Source of the DNA: JBBRMQ01 sp038230775
Lineage (GTDB): Bacteria; Acidobacteriota; Thermoanaerobaculia; Gp7-AA8
DNA length: 13,506 nt
NCBI GenBank assembly: GCA_038230775.1
Contig: JBBRMQ010000103.1
Coordinates: forward strand, 1 to 13,506
Direction: 5' to 3'
Shown one piece after another: positions 13,504-13,506 of the stretch. How positions within the stretch are numbered: the first letter of the stretch is position 1; each line of letters starts with the position of its first letter. Both the position numbers and the translations under genes were made by a program. The notes under the pieces are model-generated. The model was given only the letters and a program-made list of their open reading frames with translations, made no database searches and had not been told where the DNA came from.

Positions 13504-13506
13504 TCC

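Overview
The window is GC-rich, tightly packed bacterial chromosome with almost no non-coding DNA inside operons. The gene set suggests a free-living bacterium that makes its own arginine, pyrimidines, folate and peptidoglycan. It holds an ArgR-controlled argRCBD operon, a cyclic-di-AMP operon combined with murA and folP, and a large carB. I infer an Acidobacteriota-like or related lineage from the overall style of the genes. That is a guess: no rRNA or other diagnostic marker is present. All genes are housekeeping-type, and I see no phage, transposase or CRISPR array.

Layout. (1) 1-2923, minus strand: argR-argC-argB-argD, each gene overlapping the next. argD starts on TTG and runs off the left edge. 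A promoter with a perfect TTGACA and an ARG box lies directly in front of argR, so ArgR probably represses itself and the whole operon. (2) 2924-3175: the argR promoter plus a 51-bp palindromic element that would fold into two hairpins closed by an outer stem. (3) 3176-4006, minus: a WalJ/YycJ-type metallo-beta-lactamase-fold hydrolase. (4) 4007-4222: divergent intergenic region with a large inverted repeat built from 7-bp words. (5) 4223-9173, plus: murA-folP-cdaA-cdaR-glmM, five genes joined by 4-8 bp overlaps. (6) 9237-10118, plus: an unrecognised 293-residue protein with a histone-H1-like Lys/Ala/Pro tail and a C-terminal beta-rich domain. (7) 10119-10216: a convergent gap with a hairpin and a second heptamer-based inverted repeat. 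(8) 10217-13408, minus: carB with a TTG start. (9) 13409-13506: eleven tandem copies of a heptamer right in front of carB.

How the genes work together. MurA and GlmM both act on the UDP-GlcNAc branch of wall synthesis. CdaA makes cyclic-di-AMP and CdaR is its membrane partner, so region 5 couples wall precursor supply to a second messenger linked to turgor and wall stress. The divergent WalJ-like gene belongs to a family linked to wall homeostasis in Firmicutes. CarB supplies carbamoyl phosphate to both arginine and pyrimidine synthesis and is thus metabolically tied to the arg operon.

The three least ordinary signals are: a class of short repeats that all use a 7-bp period although their words differ, at four loci; -10-like hexamers placed 7-9 bases before the start codon of four transcription units, suggesting leaderless mRNAs; and the tail-plus-beta-domain protein. 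MurA also carries Asp in place of the usual catalytic Cys, a change known elsewhere to give intrinsic fosfomycin resistance.
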